A DNA stretch of 64,000 nucleotides from Streptomyces sp. MMG1121 (lineage in GTDB: Bacteria; Actinomycetota; Actinomycetes; Streptomycetales; Streptomycetaceae), in NCBI RefSeq assembly GCF_001280015.1, contig NZ_LGDV01000038.1, forward strand, positions 327,335 through 391,334. The letters run 5' to 3'. Position numbers and translations under genes: made by a program. The stretch's first letter is position 1; every line of letters starts with the position of its first letter. The notes beneath the pieces are model-generated. The model was not told the origin of the DNA, made no database searches, and saw only the letters and a list, made by a program, of their open reading frames with translations. This document shows positions 45,020 to 54,127 of this stretch, in pieces.

Positions 45020-45520
45020 TCAGGAACCGTTCTTGTTGAAACTGTCGTGCCACGCCGCCTTCGCGCCCGAGTCGCCGATGCGGTAGACGTCCACCACCGC
45101 GCCCACCGCCACGGCCAGTGACAGCGTGGCCACCACGATCCGTACGGGAACGGCGGACCAGCGCAGGACGCCGGAGCGGCCGGCCTCGGCCGGGGAGCGA
45201 CGTGCGGCCCACCACACCACCGCTGCCAGCACGAACAGGCCCAGGGCCCAGGGAAGCAGCCCGTCGCCCAGCTCGGTGTGGCGCCGTACCAGCGGGTCGT
45301 CGTCCACATGCCGCTCGAGCCACTCACCGGCGTGGGTGGTCAGCGGCACACTGAGCAGGCCCACGAAAGCGACCCCGGGCAGCAGTATCCCCAGTCGGCG
45401 GGCGACGCGCGGCCACAGGGCGCCCGCGGCCAGGGCGAGAGCGGTCATCGGGATCAGCACGACGACGACATGGACGAGCAGGACATGGGCGGGCAGCCCG
45501 TTGACGAGGTTCATCACCAA
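45020..45520 (-). CDS. DUF2231 membrane protein
   Basis: The 166-residue protein has four membrane segments (LPAHVLLVHVVVVLIPMTAL at the N-terminus is the DUF2231 hallmark, with conserved His residues). The TTG at 45520 has AGGAA 7 bp upstream; ATG 45514 is two codons in. The function is unknown. DUF2231 proteins may bind heme or metal through the membrane His residues. Confidence 0.8.
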   Translation of the reverse strand: MVMNLVNGLPAHVLLVHVVVVLIPMTALALAAGALWPRVARRLGILLPGVAFVGLLSVPLTTHAGEWLERHVDDDPLVRRHTELGDGLLPWALGLFVLAAVVWWAARRSPAEAGRSGVLRWSAVPVRIVVATLSLAVAVGAVVDVYRIGDSGAKAAWHDSFNKNGS

Positions 45521-45594
45521 GACGCGTTCCTGTGAGGGGGGGGCAACGGCGCGTCACCCTTGCACAGCAACCTCTCAGGCACCTCTGAGTACGC

Positions 45595-46377
45595 TCAGGC
45601 CGTCGCCACCCCCGGCGCCGGTGGGGTCAGCTGGCGTGCCAGCCAGGTCGGGACACCGCCGAGCAGGCGGAACAGCCGTCGCGCCTCCTCCCGCAGCCGT
45701 GACGCCTCCGGCTCGGACTCCGCGTCGGCCAGAGAGGCCAGCGCGGGGGCCGTGCCGACCAGGTAGCCCAGTTCCTCGCGGATGCGCAGAGATTCGGCGA
45801 AGCCGTGCCGCGCCTCGGCCAACTCGCCCTCGCGCAGGGCGAGTCCGGCCAGATGGCGCCAGGTGAAGGACAGCAGCAGCGGGTCGGCATGGGCCGTCGC
45901 GCCCGCGTGCGCCCGGCGGTAGGCCGCGCGGGCCGCCTGCGGGGAGCGGGTCAGGTTCTCCGCCAGCAGGCCCCGGCGGAAGTCCAGCAGGGCCCGGTCC
46001 GCCACCCCCGGAGGGATCAGCGCCGCCGCCCGGCCCAGCGCGGCCCGCGCCTCGTCCGCGCGGTCCCGTACGCCGTGCAGCGTGGCCGAGTAGGCGAGAT
46101 GGCCGCGCTCGCAGGCCGCGGCGCCCCGTTCCTCGTCGCTGTGCGCGAGCGCCTCCGCCGTGCGCAGCGCGTCCTCGGCCTCCGCCCAGCCCCGCTCGGT
46201 GTACAGACACCGTTCGACCATGAGCCCGGCCCGCTGGAGGGCCGCCGCCGGGGTGTCCGTCGGCAGCAGGGCCGCGGCATCCGCCCAGCAGGCCCGCGAG
46301 CGCAGCCGCCACACCGCGGTCTGGAGCGGATCGTCACCGGCGGTCGTTCCGTTACCAGACATGGCGGTATGCGCCAC
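45595..46377 (-). CDS. tetratricopeptide-like repeat protein
   Basis: The 260-residue protein starts at GTG 46377, with GGGGAGG about 7 bp upstream; ATG 46362 is possible. Helical pairs rich in Ala/Leu/Arg repeat along the chain (ALRTAEALAHSDEERGAAAC, EARAALGRAAALIPPGVADR, LAEARHGFAESLRIREELGY), typical of TPR-like scaffolds. No catalytic motif is seen. It lies 152 bp downstream of the PucR gene on the same strand but is not obviously linked to purine metabolism. Confidence 0.65.
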   Translation of the reverse strand: MAHTAMSGNGTTAGDDPLQTAVWRLRSRACWADAAALLPTDTPAAALQRAGLMVERCLYTERGWAEAEDALRTAEALAHSDEERGAAACERGHLAYSATLHGVRDRADEARAALGRAAALIPPGVADRALLDFRRGLLAENLTRSPQAARAAYRRAHAGATAHADPLLLSFTWRHLAGLALREGELAEARHGFAESLRIREELGYLVGTAPALASLADAESEPEASRLREEARRLFRLLGGVPTWLARQLTPPAPGVATA

Positions 46378-46529
46378 GTTGCCCTCCCCGAGCACGCCAT
46401 CGAGCTGTTGAGTGGTGGCGGCATTCCAGCACCAATTGCAGGACCGGGCCAAGGGGGTGGGTGAAAGATTTCACAAAGTAGTGGGCCGCGGGCGTGACCG
46501 GGTTTGGCCGCCGCGCGCCCCCGCTGACC

Positions 46530-48203
46530 TCAGCTCATGCGCAGGGCCAGGAAGAAGTCCAGCTTGTCCTCCAGGCGCGACAGGTCCCGTCCCGTCAACT
46601 GCTCGATCCGGCCCACCCGGTAGCGCAGCGTGTTGACGTGCAGGTGGAGCCGGGTGGCGCAGCGGGTCCAGGAGCCGTCGCAGTCCAGGAACGCCTCCAG
46701 GGTCGGGATCAGCTCGGCCCGGTGCCGGCGGTCGTAGTCCTTCAGCGGGTCCAGCAGCCGCGCCGTGAACGCGCGGCGGACGTCGTCCGGGACGAAGGGC
46801 AGCAGCAGGACGTGGCTGGCCAGTTCCTGGTGTCCGGCCGCGCAGACCCGGCCGGGGCGGGCCGCGGCGACCCGGCGGGCGTGCCGGGCCTCCTCCAGGG
46901 CGCCGCGCAGCCCCTCCGCCGAGTGCACGGCCGCGCTGACGCCGAGGGTGAGCCGACCGTCGTCGCCGAGGCCCGCCGACAGCGGCTCGCGGACCGCCTT
47001 CAGCAGGGCGTCGGCCAGCAGCCCAGTCTCCGAGCCGTCGTGCTCGGAGGAGACCGCGGGCAGCGGGAGCAGGGCGATCGCCTCGTCACCCGTGTGCGCG
47101 ACCGCGATCCGGTCGGACGGCTCGGGGCCGGTCGCCAGCGGGTCGACCAGCACCTCCTCCAGCAGCGACTGGGCGACCCGGCCGCCCTCGACGCCCTCGC
47201 CCTCCCAGTCCACGCGGGCCACCACGACCTGCCAGTGCGGGGCCGCCCCGAGCCCGGGCAGCAGCACCGGCGCGGCCACCCTCAGCCGGGCCGCGATCTC
47301 GGCGGGCGCGGCGCCCGTCTGGACCAGCTCCAGCACCTCCTGGGCGAGCCGGCGGCGCACCGTGCGCGCCGCGTCCCGGCGGTCCCGCTCCACGGCGATC
47401 AGCTGGGTGACGCCCTGGAGCAGGTCCATGCGCTCCTCGGGCCAGTCGCCCGCGTCCGCCTCGACGGCCAGCAGCCAGTCCGACAGGACCGTCTCGCGCA
47501 CGTCCCGGGAGGCCTGCGGGGTGCGGCCGGAGGAGCGGATCGGGAACAGCGAGTACGTCGCACCGGCCACCTGGACGCGGTGCGGGCCGCGCCGGCCGGT
47601 GCGGGTGGCGGCCAGATGCTCGGCGGCCAGCTTCGTACAGATCTCCGGAGGCAGGTCCGGGCCCGCCACCTTGGAGCCGGCGATCATGCGGCCGGTGGGA
47701 GACAGCACCCAGGCGCGCAGGTCCAGATCGGTGCCGAGCAGGTCCAGGACCACGTCCGGGCCGCCGCCCGCCGGTCCCGAGGTCATCATCCGCCGGTGCC
47801 GGTCCACCACGGCTGCCAGGTCCCCGGCGCGCTCGCTGGAGACCTGCCGTACGACGTGCTCGGTGATCGTCGCGAACGCCACCGACTCGTTCACCGCGAA
47901 CAGCGGCAGCCGGTGCCGGGTGCAGGCCAGCACCAGGTCGTCCGGCACGTCGCCCAGCTCGGCCTCGCCGGCCGCCAGGGCCGCCACCCCGGCCTGCGCC
48001 AGGAGGCGGACGAAGGGCTCGGAGTCGTGGGCGTCGCGGCGCCAGGCCAGGCCGGTCAGCACCAGCTCGCCGCCGGAGAGGTAGCGGCTCGGGTCGCGCA
48101 GGTCGGTGGTCATGACCCCGCGTACCGAGCGGTCCAGCTCGTCCTCGCCGCCGAGCAGCCGCAGCCCCAGCGCATCGGTGTCCAGAAGTGCGCGCAGCCG
48201 CAT
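46530..48203 (-). CDS. PucR family regulator of purine catabolism
   Basis: The 557-residue protein has the N-terminal PucR domain (LLGGEDELDRSVRGVMTTDL, YLSGGELVLTGLAWR), a central GGDEF-like sensor region and the C-terminal PucR helix-turn-helix (LEAFLDCDGSWTRCATRLHL, HVNTLRYRVGRIEQLTG). It is transcribed divergently from the xanthine dehydrogenase genes, which it probably controls in response to purine breakdown products. Confidence 0.88.
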   Translation of the reverse strand: MRLRALLDTDALGLRLLGGEDELDRSVRGVMTTDLRDPSRYLSGGELVLTGLAWRRDAHDSEPFVRLLAQAGVAALAAGEAELGDVPDDLVLACTRHRLPLFAVNESVAFATITEHVVRQVSSERAGDLAAVVDRHRRMMTSGPAGGGPDVVLDLLGTDLDLRAWVLSPTGRMIAGSKVAGPDLPPEICTKLAAEHLAATRTGRRGPHRVQVAGATYSLFPIRSSGRTPQASRDVRETVLSDWLLAVEADAGDWPEERMDLLQGVTQLIAVERDRRDAARTVRRRLAQEVLELVQTGAAPAEIAARLRVAAPVLLPGLGAAPHWQVVVARVDWEGEGVEGGRVAQSLLEEVLVDPLATGPEPSDRIAVAHTGDEAIALLPLPAVSSEHDGSETGLLADALLKAVREPLSAGLGDDGRLTLGVSAAVHSAEGLRGALEEARHARRVAAARPGRVCAAGHQELASHVLLLPFVPDDVRRAFTARLLDPLKDYDRRHRAELIPTLEAFLDCDGSWTRCATRLHLHVNTLRYRVGRIEQLTGRDLSRLEDKLDFFLALRMS

Positions 48204-48547
48204 CTCGTCGCCGCCGTTCTTTTGTCTCGAAACCTACGATGGATCTTGGAGGGTGACGTGGGAAGGGCCCGGCACGGGGCCGCACAGGGCGCGCTCCGGG
48301 ATGTTCTCGCTGTTTCCTGCGTTTCCCCAGGAAATCGGAGAGGTTACCGATGGCCTCCGTTCATACGAATCTACAAGATGCCCACGGTGGCCAGCCAACT
48401 CCTTCATGGTTTCGGTGACTGACCCCGCTGGAGTACTGAGCGGTGTACTGAGTCCACTCCGCGTTAACAGGACATGAACGAGCCGCCCCCGCCGCACACG
48501 GATTGGCTCAATCTGCACGACTCACGAGACGATGAAGAGAGCCGGTC
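48204..48547. promoter_or_regulatory. 344-bp divergent promoter region of pucR and the xanthine dehydrogenase genes
   Basis: It contains three candidate sites. TTTCCT/AGGAAA is an inverted repeat with a 10-bp spacer at 48313-48334. GTACTGAG occurs twice as a direct repeat around 48431-48453. GATTG/CAATC with a 3-bp spacer lies at 48501-48513, 35 bp before the dehydrogenase start. Any of these could bind PucR; none matches the Bacillus PucR box exactly. Confidence 0.45.
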
Positions 48548-49441
48548 ATGGACTTCCTTCGCCCCGCCAGCTGGGAGGAGGCGCTCGCCGCGAAGGCCGA
48601 GCACCCCACCGCTGTGCCGATTGCGGGTGGCACCGATGTGATGGTCGAGATCAACTTCGACCACCGCCGGCCCGAGTACCTGCTCGACCTCAACCGCATC
48701 GGCGACCTCGCCGAGTGGGAGGTCGGCGAGGGGAGCGTCCGGCTGGGTGCCTCCGTCCCGTACACCAAGATCATGGAGAATCTCCGTGCCGAGTTGCCGG
48801 GCCTCGCGCTCGCCTCGCACACGGTCGCCTCCCCGCAGATCCGCAACCGCGGCGGCGTCGGCGGCAACCTCGGCACGGCCTCGCCCGCCGGTGACGCCCA
48901 CCCCGCCCTCCTCGCCGCCGGCGCCGAGGTCGAGGCGGAGTCCGCGGCCCGTGGCACCCGCCTGATCCCGATCGACGAGTTCTACACCGGAGTGAAGCGC
49001 AACGCGCTCCAGCCCGACGAGCTGATCCGCGCCGTCCACGTCAAGAAGGCCGACGGCCCGCAGCAGTACTCGAAGGTCGGCACCCGCAACGCCATGGTCA
49101 TCGCCGTGTGCGCCTTCGGTCTCGCGCTGCACCCCGAGACCCGGACCGTGCGTACCGGCATCGGCTCGGCCGCGCCCACCCCGGTGCGGGCCAAGACCGC
49201 CGAGGACTTCCTGAACGCGGCCCTGGAAGAGGGCGGCTTCTGGGACAACGGCAAGATCATCACCCCGTCGGTCGCCAAGCAGTTCGCGGACCTGTGCTCC
49301 GCCTCCTGCAACCCGATCGACGACGTCCGGGGCACCGCGAGCTACCGCCGCCACGCGGTCGGCGTGATGGCCCGCCGGACGCTGACCTGGACCTGGGAGT
49401 CGTACCGCGGCGCCCGCCGCGCATCTGAGGGAGCTGCGTAA
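48548..49441 (+). CDS. xanthine dehydrogenase FAD-binding subunit
   Basis: The 297-residue subunit has the FAD-binding motifs AKAEHPTAVPIAGGTDVMVE and the TVASPQIRNRGGVGGNLGTA signature, then the CO-dehydrogenase flavoprotein C-terminal domain (KVGTRNAMVIAVCAFGL). It passes electrons from the iron-sulfur subunit to NAD or oxygen. Its stop overlaps the next start by one base, so the three subunits form one operon. The set oxidises hypoxanthine and xanthine to urate. Confidence 0.92.
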   Translation: MDFLRPASWEEALAAKAEHPTAVPIAGGTDVMVEINFDHRRPEYLLDLNRIGDLAEWEVGEGSVRLGASVPYTKIMENLRAELPGLALASHTVASPQIRNRGGVGGNLGTASPAGDAHPALLAAGAEVEAESAARGTRLIPIDEFYTGVKRNALQPDELIRAVHVKKADGPQQYSKVGTRNAMVIAVCAFGLALHPETRTVRTGIGSAAPTPVRAKTAEDFLNAALEEGGFWDNGKIITPSVAKQFADLCSASCNPIDDVRGTASYRRHAVGVMARRTLTWTWESYRGARRASEGAA

Positions 49442-50028
49442 TGCGCGTCAACTTCACCGTCAACGGACGCCCGCAGGAGGCCGACGACGTCTGGGAGGGC
49501 GAGTCCCTGCTGTACGTCCTGCGCGAGCGCATGGGCCTGCCCGGCTCCAAGAACGCCTGCGAGCAGGGCGAGTGCGGCTCCTGCACGGTCCGCCTGGACG
49601 GCGTGCCCGTGTGTTCCTGCCTGGTCGCGGCCGGCCAGGTCGAGGGCCGTGACGTCGTGACCGTCGAGGGCCTCGCGGACTTCGCCAAGCAGCGTGCCGA
49701 GGGCTGCGCGACCGGTGCCTGCGGGTCGCAGGGGACCTCGCTCGACCAGGCCAAGCAGTGGGCGGCCAAGGGCACCGACTCGCAGACCGGCGAGGGCGGC
49801 GAACTCTCCTCGATCCAGCAGGCGTTCATCGACGCCGGTGCCGTCCAGTGCGGCTTCTGCACCCCGGGGCTGCTCGTCGCTTCCGACGAACTCCTGGAGC
49901 GCAACCCGAACCCGTCCGACGCGGACATCCGTGAGGCGCTGTCGGGCAACCTGTGCCGCTGCACGGGCTACGAGAAGATCATGGACGCGGTCCGCCTGGC
50001 GGCCGCCCGCCAGTCCGAGGGGGTCTGA
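49441..50028 (+). CDS. xanthine dehydrogenase 2Fe-2S subunit
   Basis: The 195-residue subunit has a plant-type ferredoxin cluster (C40, C45, C48 and C60) and a second all-helical cluster (C137, C140, C172 and C174, in CGFCTPG and LCRCTGY). Between them is an insertion at about residues 81-122 with two more cysteines (C89, C94), making it longer than the usual 160 residues. It relays electrons from the molybdenum site to FAD. Confidence 0.93.
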   Translation: MRVNFTVNGRPQEADDVWEGESLLYVLRERMGLPGSKNACEQGECGSCTVRLDGVPVCSCLVAAGQVEGRDVVTVEGLADFAKQRAEGCATGACGSQGTSLDQAKQWAAKGTDSQTGEGGELSSIQQAFIDAGAVQCGFCTPGLLVASDELLERNPNPSDADIREALSGNLCRCTGYEKIMDAVRLAAARQSEGV

Positions 50029-50030
50029 CC

Positions 50031-52415
50031 ATGCCGGCCAACGGCGCTCCTACGAAGATCACGCAGGGCTCACAGACCAAGGGTGGAATCGGCGAGTCGA
50101 CGCTCCGTCCGGACGGCACCCTCAAGGTCACCGGCGAGTTCGCGTACTCGTCCGACATGTGGCACGAGGACATGCTCTGGGGCCAGATCCTGCGCTCCAC
50201 CGTCGCGCACGCCGAGATCGTGTCGATCGACATCTCCGAGGCGCTCGCCATGGCGGGCGTGTACGCCGTCCTGACGTACGACGACCTGCCCACCGAGGTG
50301 AAGAACTACGGCCTGGAGATCCAGGACACCCCGGTCCTCGCGCACGGCAAGGTACGCCACCACGGCGAGCCGGTCGCGCTCGTCGCCGCGGACCACCCGG
50401 AGACGGCCCGCCGCGCCGCCGCCAAGATCAAGGTGGAGTACAAGGAACTGCCCGTCATCACCGACGAGGCCTCCGCCACCGCGCCGGACGCGATCCTCGT
50501 CCACGAGGGCCGCGACGACCACCACTCCGGACACGTCCCGCACCCGAACATCGTGCACCGCCAGCCGATCATCCGCGGCAACGCCGACGAGGCCGCCAAG
50601 CGGGCGGACGTGATCGTCAAGGGCGAGTACACCTTCGGCATGCAGGACCAGGCCTTCCTCGGCCCGGAGTCCGGCCTCGCCGTGCCCGAGGAGGACGGCG
50701 GCGTCCACCTCTACATCGCCACCCAGTGGCTGCACTCGGACCTCAAGCAGATCGCGCCCGTCCTCGGCCTGCCCGAGGACAAGGTGCGCATGACGCTGGC
50801 CGGCGTCGGCGGCGCGTTCGGCGGCCGCGAGGACCTGTCGATGCAGATCCACGCCTGTCTGCTCGCCCTGCGCACCGGCAAGCCCGTCAAGATCGTCTAC
50901 AACCGGTTCGAGTCCTTCTTCGGACACGTCCACCGGCACCCGGCGAAGCTCTACTACGAGCACGGCGCCACCAAGGACGGCAAGCTCACGCACATGAAGT
51001 GCAAGATCGTCCTGGACGGCGGCGCCTACGCCTCCGCCTCCCCGGCGGTCGTCGGCAACGCCTCCTCGCTGAGCGTCGGCCCGTACGTCATCGACGACGT
51101 CGACATTGAGGCCATCGCCCTCTACACCAACAACCCGCCCTGCGGCGCCATGCGCGGCTTCGGCGCGGTCCAGGCGTGCTTCGCCTACGAGGCGCAGATG
51201 GACAAGCTGGCGAAGAAGCTGGGCATGGACCCGGTGGAGTTCCGGCAGCTCAACGCGATGGAGCAGGGGACCATCATGCCGACCGGGCAGCCGGTCGACT
51301 CCCCGGCCCCGGTCGCCGAACTGCTGCGCCGCGTCAAGGCGATGCCGATGCCGCCGGAGCGCCAGTGGGAGTCCAGCGAGGGCTCCGACGTACGGCAGCT
51401 GCCCGGCGGTCTGTCCAACACCACGCACGGCGAAGGCGTCGTACGCGGCGTCGGCATCGCGGTCGGCATCAAGAACGTCGGTTTCTCCGAGGGCTTCGAC
51501 GACTACTCCACCGCCAAGGTGCGCATGGAGGTCGTCGGCAGCGAGCCGGTCGCCACCGTGCACACCGCGATGGCGGAGGTCGGCCAGGGCGGTGTCACCG
51601 TCCACGCGCAGATCGCCCGCACCGAACTCGGCGTCACCCAGGTGACCATCCACCCGGCCGACACCCAGGTGGGCAGCGCCGGTTCGACGTCGGCCTCCCG
51701 GCAGACGTACGTCACCGGCGGTGCTGTGAAGCACACCTGTGAACTCGTCCGCGAGAAGGTCCTGGAGATCGGCCGGCGCAAGTTCGGCTCCTACCACCCG
51801 GCCTGGGCCACCGCCGAACTCCTGCTGGAGGGCGGCAAGGTCGTCACCGACGGCGGCGAGGTCCTCGGCGACCTGGTCGACGTCCTGGAGGGCGAGACCG
51901 TCGAGATCGAGGCGGAGTGGCGGCACCGGCCGACCGAGGCCTTCGACCTGCACACCGGCCAGGGCAACGGACACGTCCAGTACTCCTTCGCCGCGCACCG
52001 CGCCGTCGTCGAGGTCGACACCGAGCTCGGCCTGGTCAAGGTGATCGAGCTGGCCTGCGCCCAGGACGTCGGCAAGGCGCTCAACCCGCTCTCCGTCGTC
52101 GGTCAGATCCAGGGCGGTACGACCCAGGGCCTGGGCGTGGCGGTGATGGAGGAGATCATCGTCGACCCGAAGACGGCGAAGGTCAGGAACCCCTCCTTCA
52201 CGGACTACCTGATCCCCACGATTCTCGACACGCCGACCATCCCGGTCGACGTGCTCGAACTCGCCGACGACCACGCCCCGTACGGGCTGCGCGGCATCGG
52301 CGAGGCCCCGACCCTGTCGTCCACCCCGGCCGTCCTCGCGGCGATCCGGAACGCGACCGGGCTGGAGCTCAACCGCACTCCGGTGCGGCCCGAGCACCTC
52401 ACGGGAACCGCGTAG
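50031..52415 (+). CDS. xanthine dehydrogenase molybdopterin-binding subunit
   Basis: The 794-residue catalytic subunit starts at ATG 50031, 2 bp after the 2Fe-2S gene. Molybdopterin loops are visible as GQDQAF-like MQDQAFLGPESG, GGAFGGREDLSMQ, CGAMRGFGAVQ and GSAGSTSAS. The catalytic Glu is in RGIGEAPTLS near the C-terminus. It hydroxylates hypoxanthine and xanthine. A hairpin terminator follows. Confidence 0.94.
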   Translation: MPANGAPTKITQGSQTKGGIGESTLRPDGTLKVTGEFAYSSDMWHEDMLWGQILRSTVAHAEIVSIDISEALAMAGVYAVLTYDDLPTEVKNYGLEIQDTPVLAHGKVRHHGEPVALVAADHPETARRAAAKIKVEYKELPVITDEASATAPDAILVHEGRDDHHSGHVPHPNIVHRQPIIRGNADEAAKRADVIVKGEYTFGMQDQAFLGPESGLAVPEEDGGVHLYIATQWLHSDLKQIAPVLGLPEDKVRMTLAGVGGAFGGREDLSMQIHACLLALRTGKPVKIVYNRFESFFGHVHRHPAKLYYEHGATKDGKLTHMKCKIVLDGGAYASASPAVVGNASSLSVGPYVIDDVDIEAIALYTNNPPCGAMRGFGAVQACFAYEAQMDKLAKKLGMDPVEFRQLNAMEQGTIMPTGQPVDSPAPVAELLRRVKAMPMPPERQWESSEGSDVRQLPGGLSNTTHGEGVVRGVGIAVGIKNVGFSEGFDDYSTAKVRMEVVGSEPVATVHTAMAEVGQGGVTVHAQIARTELGVTQVTIHPADTQVGSAGSTSASRQTYVTGGAVKHTCELVREKVLEIGRRKFGSYHPAWATAELLLEGGKVVTDGGEVLGDLVDVLEGETVEIEAEWRHRPTEAFDLHTGQGNGHVQYSFAAHRAVVEVDTELGLVKVIELACAQDVGKALNPLSVVGQIQGGTTQGLGVAVMEEIIVDPKTAKVRNPSFTDYLIPTILDTPTIPVDVLELADDHAPYGLRGIGEAPTLSSTPAVLAAIRNATGLELNRTPVRPEHLTGTA

Positions 52416-52426
52416 CACCGAAGACT

Positions 52427-52474
52427 CTCCGGGCGGCGCAGGGAACGTCACACACTCCACCGCGCCGCCCGGAG
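52427..52474 (+). terminator. hairpin terminator after the xanthine dehydrogenase operon
   Basis: CTCCGGGCGGCGC and GCGCCGCCCGGAG form a perfect 13-bp stem with a 22-nt loop, 12 bp after the stop. CCCCCTCTTTG follows the stem. Confidence 0.75.
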
Positions 52475-52624
52475 GACCCCCTCTTTGAGTTCCGCACCGC
52501 TCGCGGTCCTTGAAGCACCACCCCTTTGTTCGTCTCGGGCCGTCCCCCGGGTCGTCCATTCCCAAATCCCGTGACCGTCAGGGCGGTTGTACGGGTGCCC
52601 CTGTGAACCTTGGGAGATGGCACC

Positions 52625-54082
52625 ATGACCCAGCAGTCAGTGGAGCCCAGAACCGCAGCCGACGACGCCGGCGATGGCAGTCGCGTCCCGGCAGGGCGGT
52701 CCTGGCTCGACCGGTACTTCCACATATCCGGAAGAGGATCGACGGTCGCGCGTGAGGTGCGCGGCGGCATCACCACCTTCATGGCGATGGCCTACATCCT
52801 CCTGCTCAATCCGCTCATCCTGTCCGGCAAGGACGTCCACGGCGACACGCTCGGCCAGAAGGCACTGATCACCGCCACCGCGTTCGCCGCCGCGTTCACC
52901 ACGCTGCTGATGGGCTTCGTCGGCAAGGTGCCCCTCGCGCTCGCCGCCGGCCTGTCCGTCTCCGGCGTGCTGTCCTCGCAGGTCGTCCCCAACATGACCT
53001 GGCCGCAGGCCATGGGCATGTGTGTGATGTACGGCGTGGTCATCATGCTGCTGGTCGTCACCGGCCTACGCGAGATGATCATGAACGCGATACCGCTCGC
53101 GCTCAAGCACGGCATCACCATGGGCATCGGCCTGTTCATCGCTCTCATCGGTTTCTACAAGTCCGGCTTCGTGCACCAGGGCAAGGCCACCCCGCTCGCC
53201 CTCGGTCCCGCGGGCCAGCTCACCGGCTGGCCGGTGCTGCTCTTCGCCGGCACTCTGCTGCTGATCTTCATGCTCCAGGCCCGGAACGTCCCCGGCGCCA
53301 TCCTGATCGGCATCGTCTCCGGCACGATCGTCGCCTCGGTCCTCAACGGCCTCGGCGTCATCGACCCCAAGCAGTGGGCCAACGGAGCCCCCGAACTGCA
53401 CGGCAGCGCGGTGTCGATGCCCGACTTCTCGCTCCTCGGACACGTCGAGTTCGGCGGCTGGGGCAAGGTCGGCGGGATGACGATCGCCATGATCGTCTTC
53501 ACTCTCGTCCTCGCCGGCTTCTTCGACGCGATGGCCACCATCATCGGCGTCGGCACCGAGGCCAACCTGGCCGACGACAAGGGCCGGATGCCGGGCCTGT
53601 CCAAGGCGCTGTTCATCGACGGCATGGGCGGCGCGATCGGCGGTGTCGCGGGCGGCTCCGGCCAGACGGTCTTCATCGAGTCCGCGACCGGCGTCGGCGA
53701 AGGCGCCCGCACCGGCCTCGCCTCGGCCGTCACCGGTCTGTTCTTCGCGGCCTGCCTGTTCTTCACGCCGGTCACCGCGATCGTCCCGCAGGAGGTCGCC
53801 TCCGCCGCCCTGGTCGTCATCGGCGCCATGATGCTGATGAACGCCCGGCACGTGGACTGGGCCGACCGGGCCACCGCGATCCCCGTCTTCCTGACCGTCG
53901 TCCTGATGCCGTTCACGTACACCATCACCACCGGTGTCGCCGCGGGCGTCATCTCCTACACCGCCATCAAGACCGCCCAGGGCAAGGCCCGTGAGATCGG
54001 TGCCTTCATGTGGGGCCTCACGGTCGTCTTCCTCGTCTACTTCGCCCTTCATCCCATCGAGGCCTGGCTCGGCGTGCACTAG
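52625..54082 (+). CDS. NCS2 family purine permease (AzgA type)
   Basis: The 485-residue protein has about 12-14 membrane segments. VAREVRGGITTFMAMAYILL and the NPLIL motif, FFDAMATIIGVGTEANLADD and GGVAGGSGQTVFIESATGVG place it in the AzgA-like guanine/hypoxanthine/adenine permeases. Its location between the dehydrogenase and XdhC genes indicates import of hypoxanthine, guanine or xanthine for catabolism. Confidence 0.92.
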   Translation: MTQQSVEPRTAADDAGDGSRVPAGRSWLDRYFHISGRGSTVAREVRGGITTFMAMAYILLLNPLILSGKDVHGDTLGQKALITATAFAAAFTTLLMGFVGKVPLALAAGLSVSGVLSSQVVPNMTWPQAMGMCVMYGVVIMLLVVTGLREMIMNAIPLALKHGITMGIGLFIALIGFYKSGFVHQGKATPLALGPAGQLTGWPVLLFAGTLLLIFMLQARNVPGAILIGIVSGTIVASVLNGLGVIDPKQWANGAPELHGSAVSMPDFSLLGHVEFGGWGKVGGMTIAMIVFTLVLAGFFDAMATIIGVGTEANLADDKGRMPGLSKALFIDGMGGAIGGVAGGSGQTVFIESATGVGEGARTGLASAVTGLFFAACLFFTPVTAIVPQEVASAALVVIGAMMLMNARHVDWADRATAIPVFLTVVLMPFTYTITTGVAAGVISYTAIKTAQGKAREIGAFMWGLTVVFLVYFALHPIEAWLGVH

Positions 54083-54127
54083 CCGCGCCACCGGCCCTTC
54101 GTACGCACACCGTTAGGAGACCGACAG

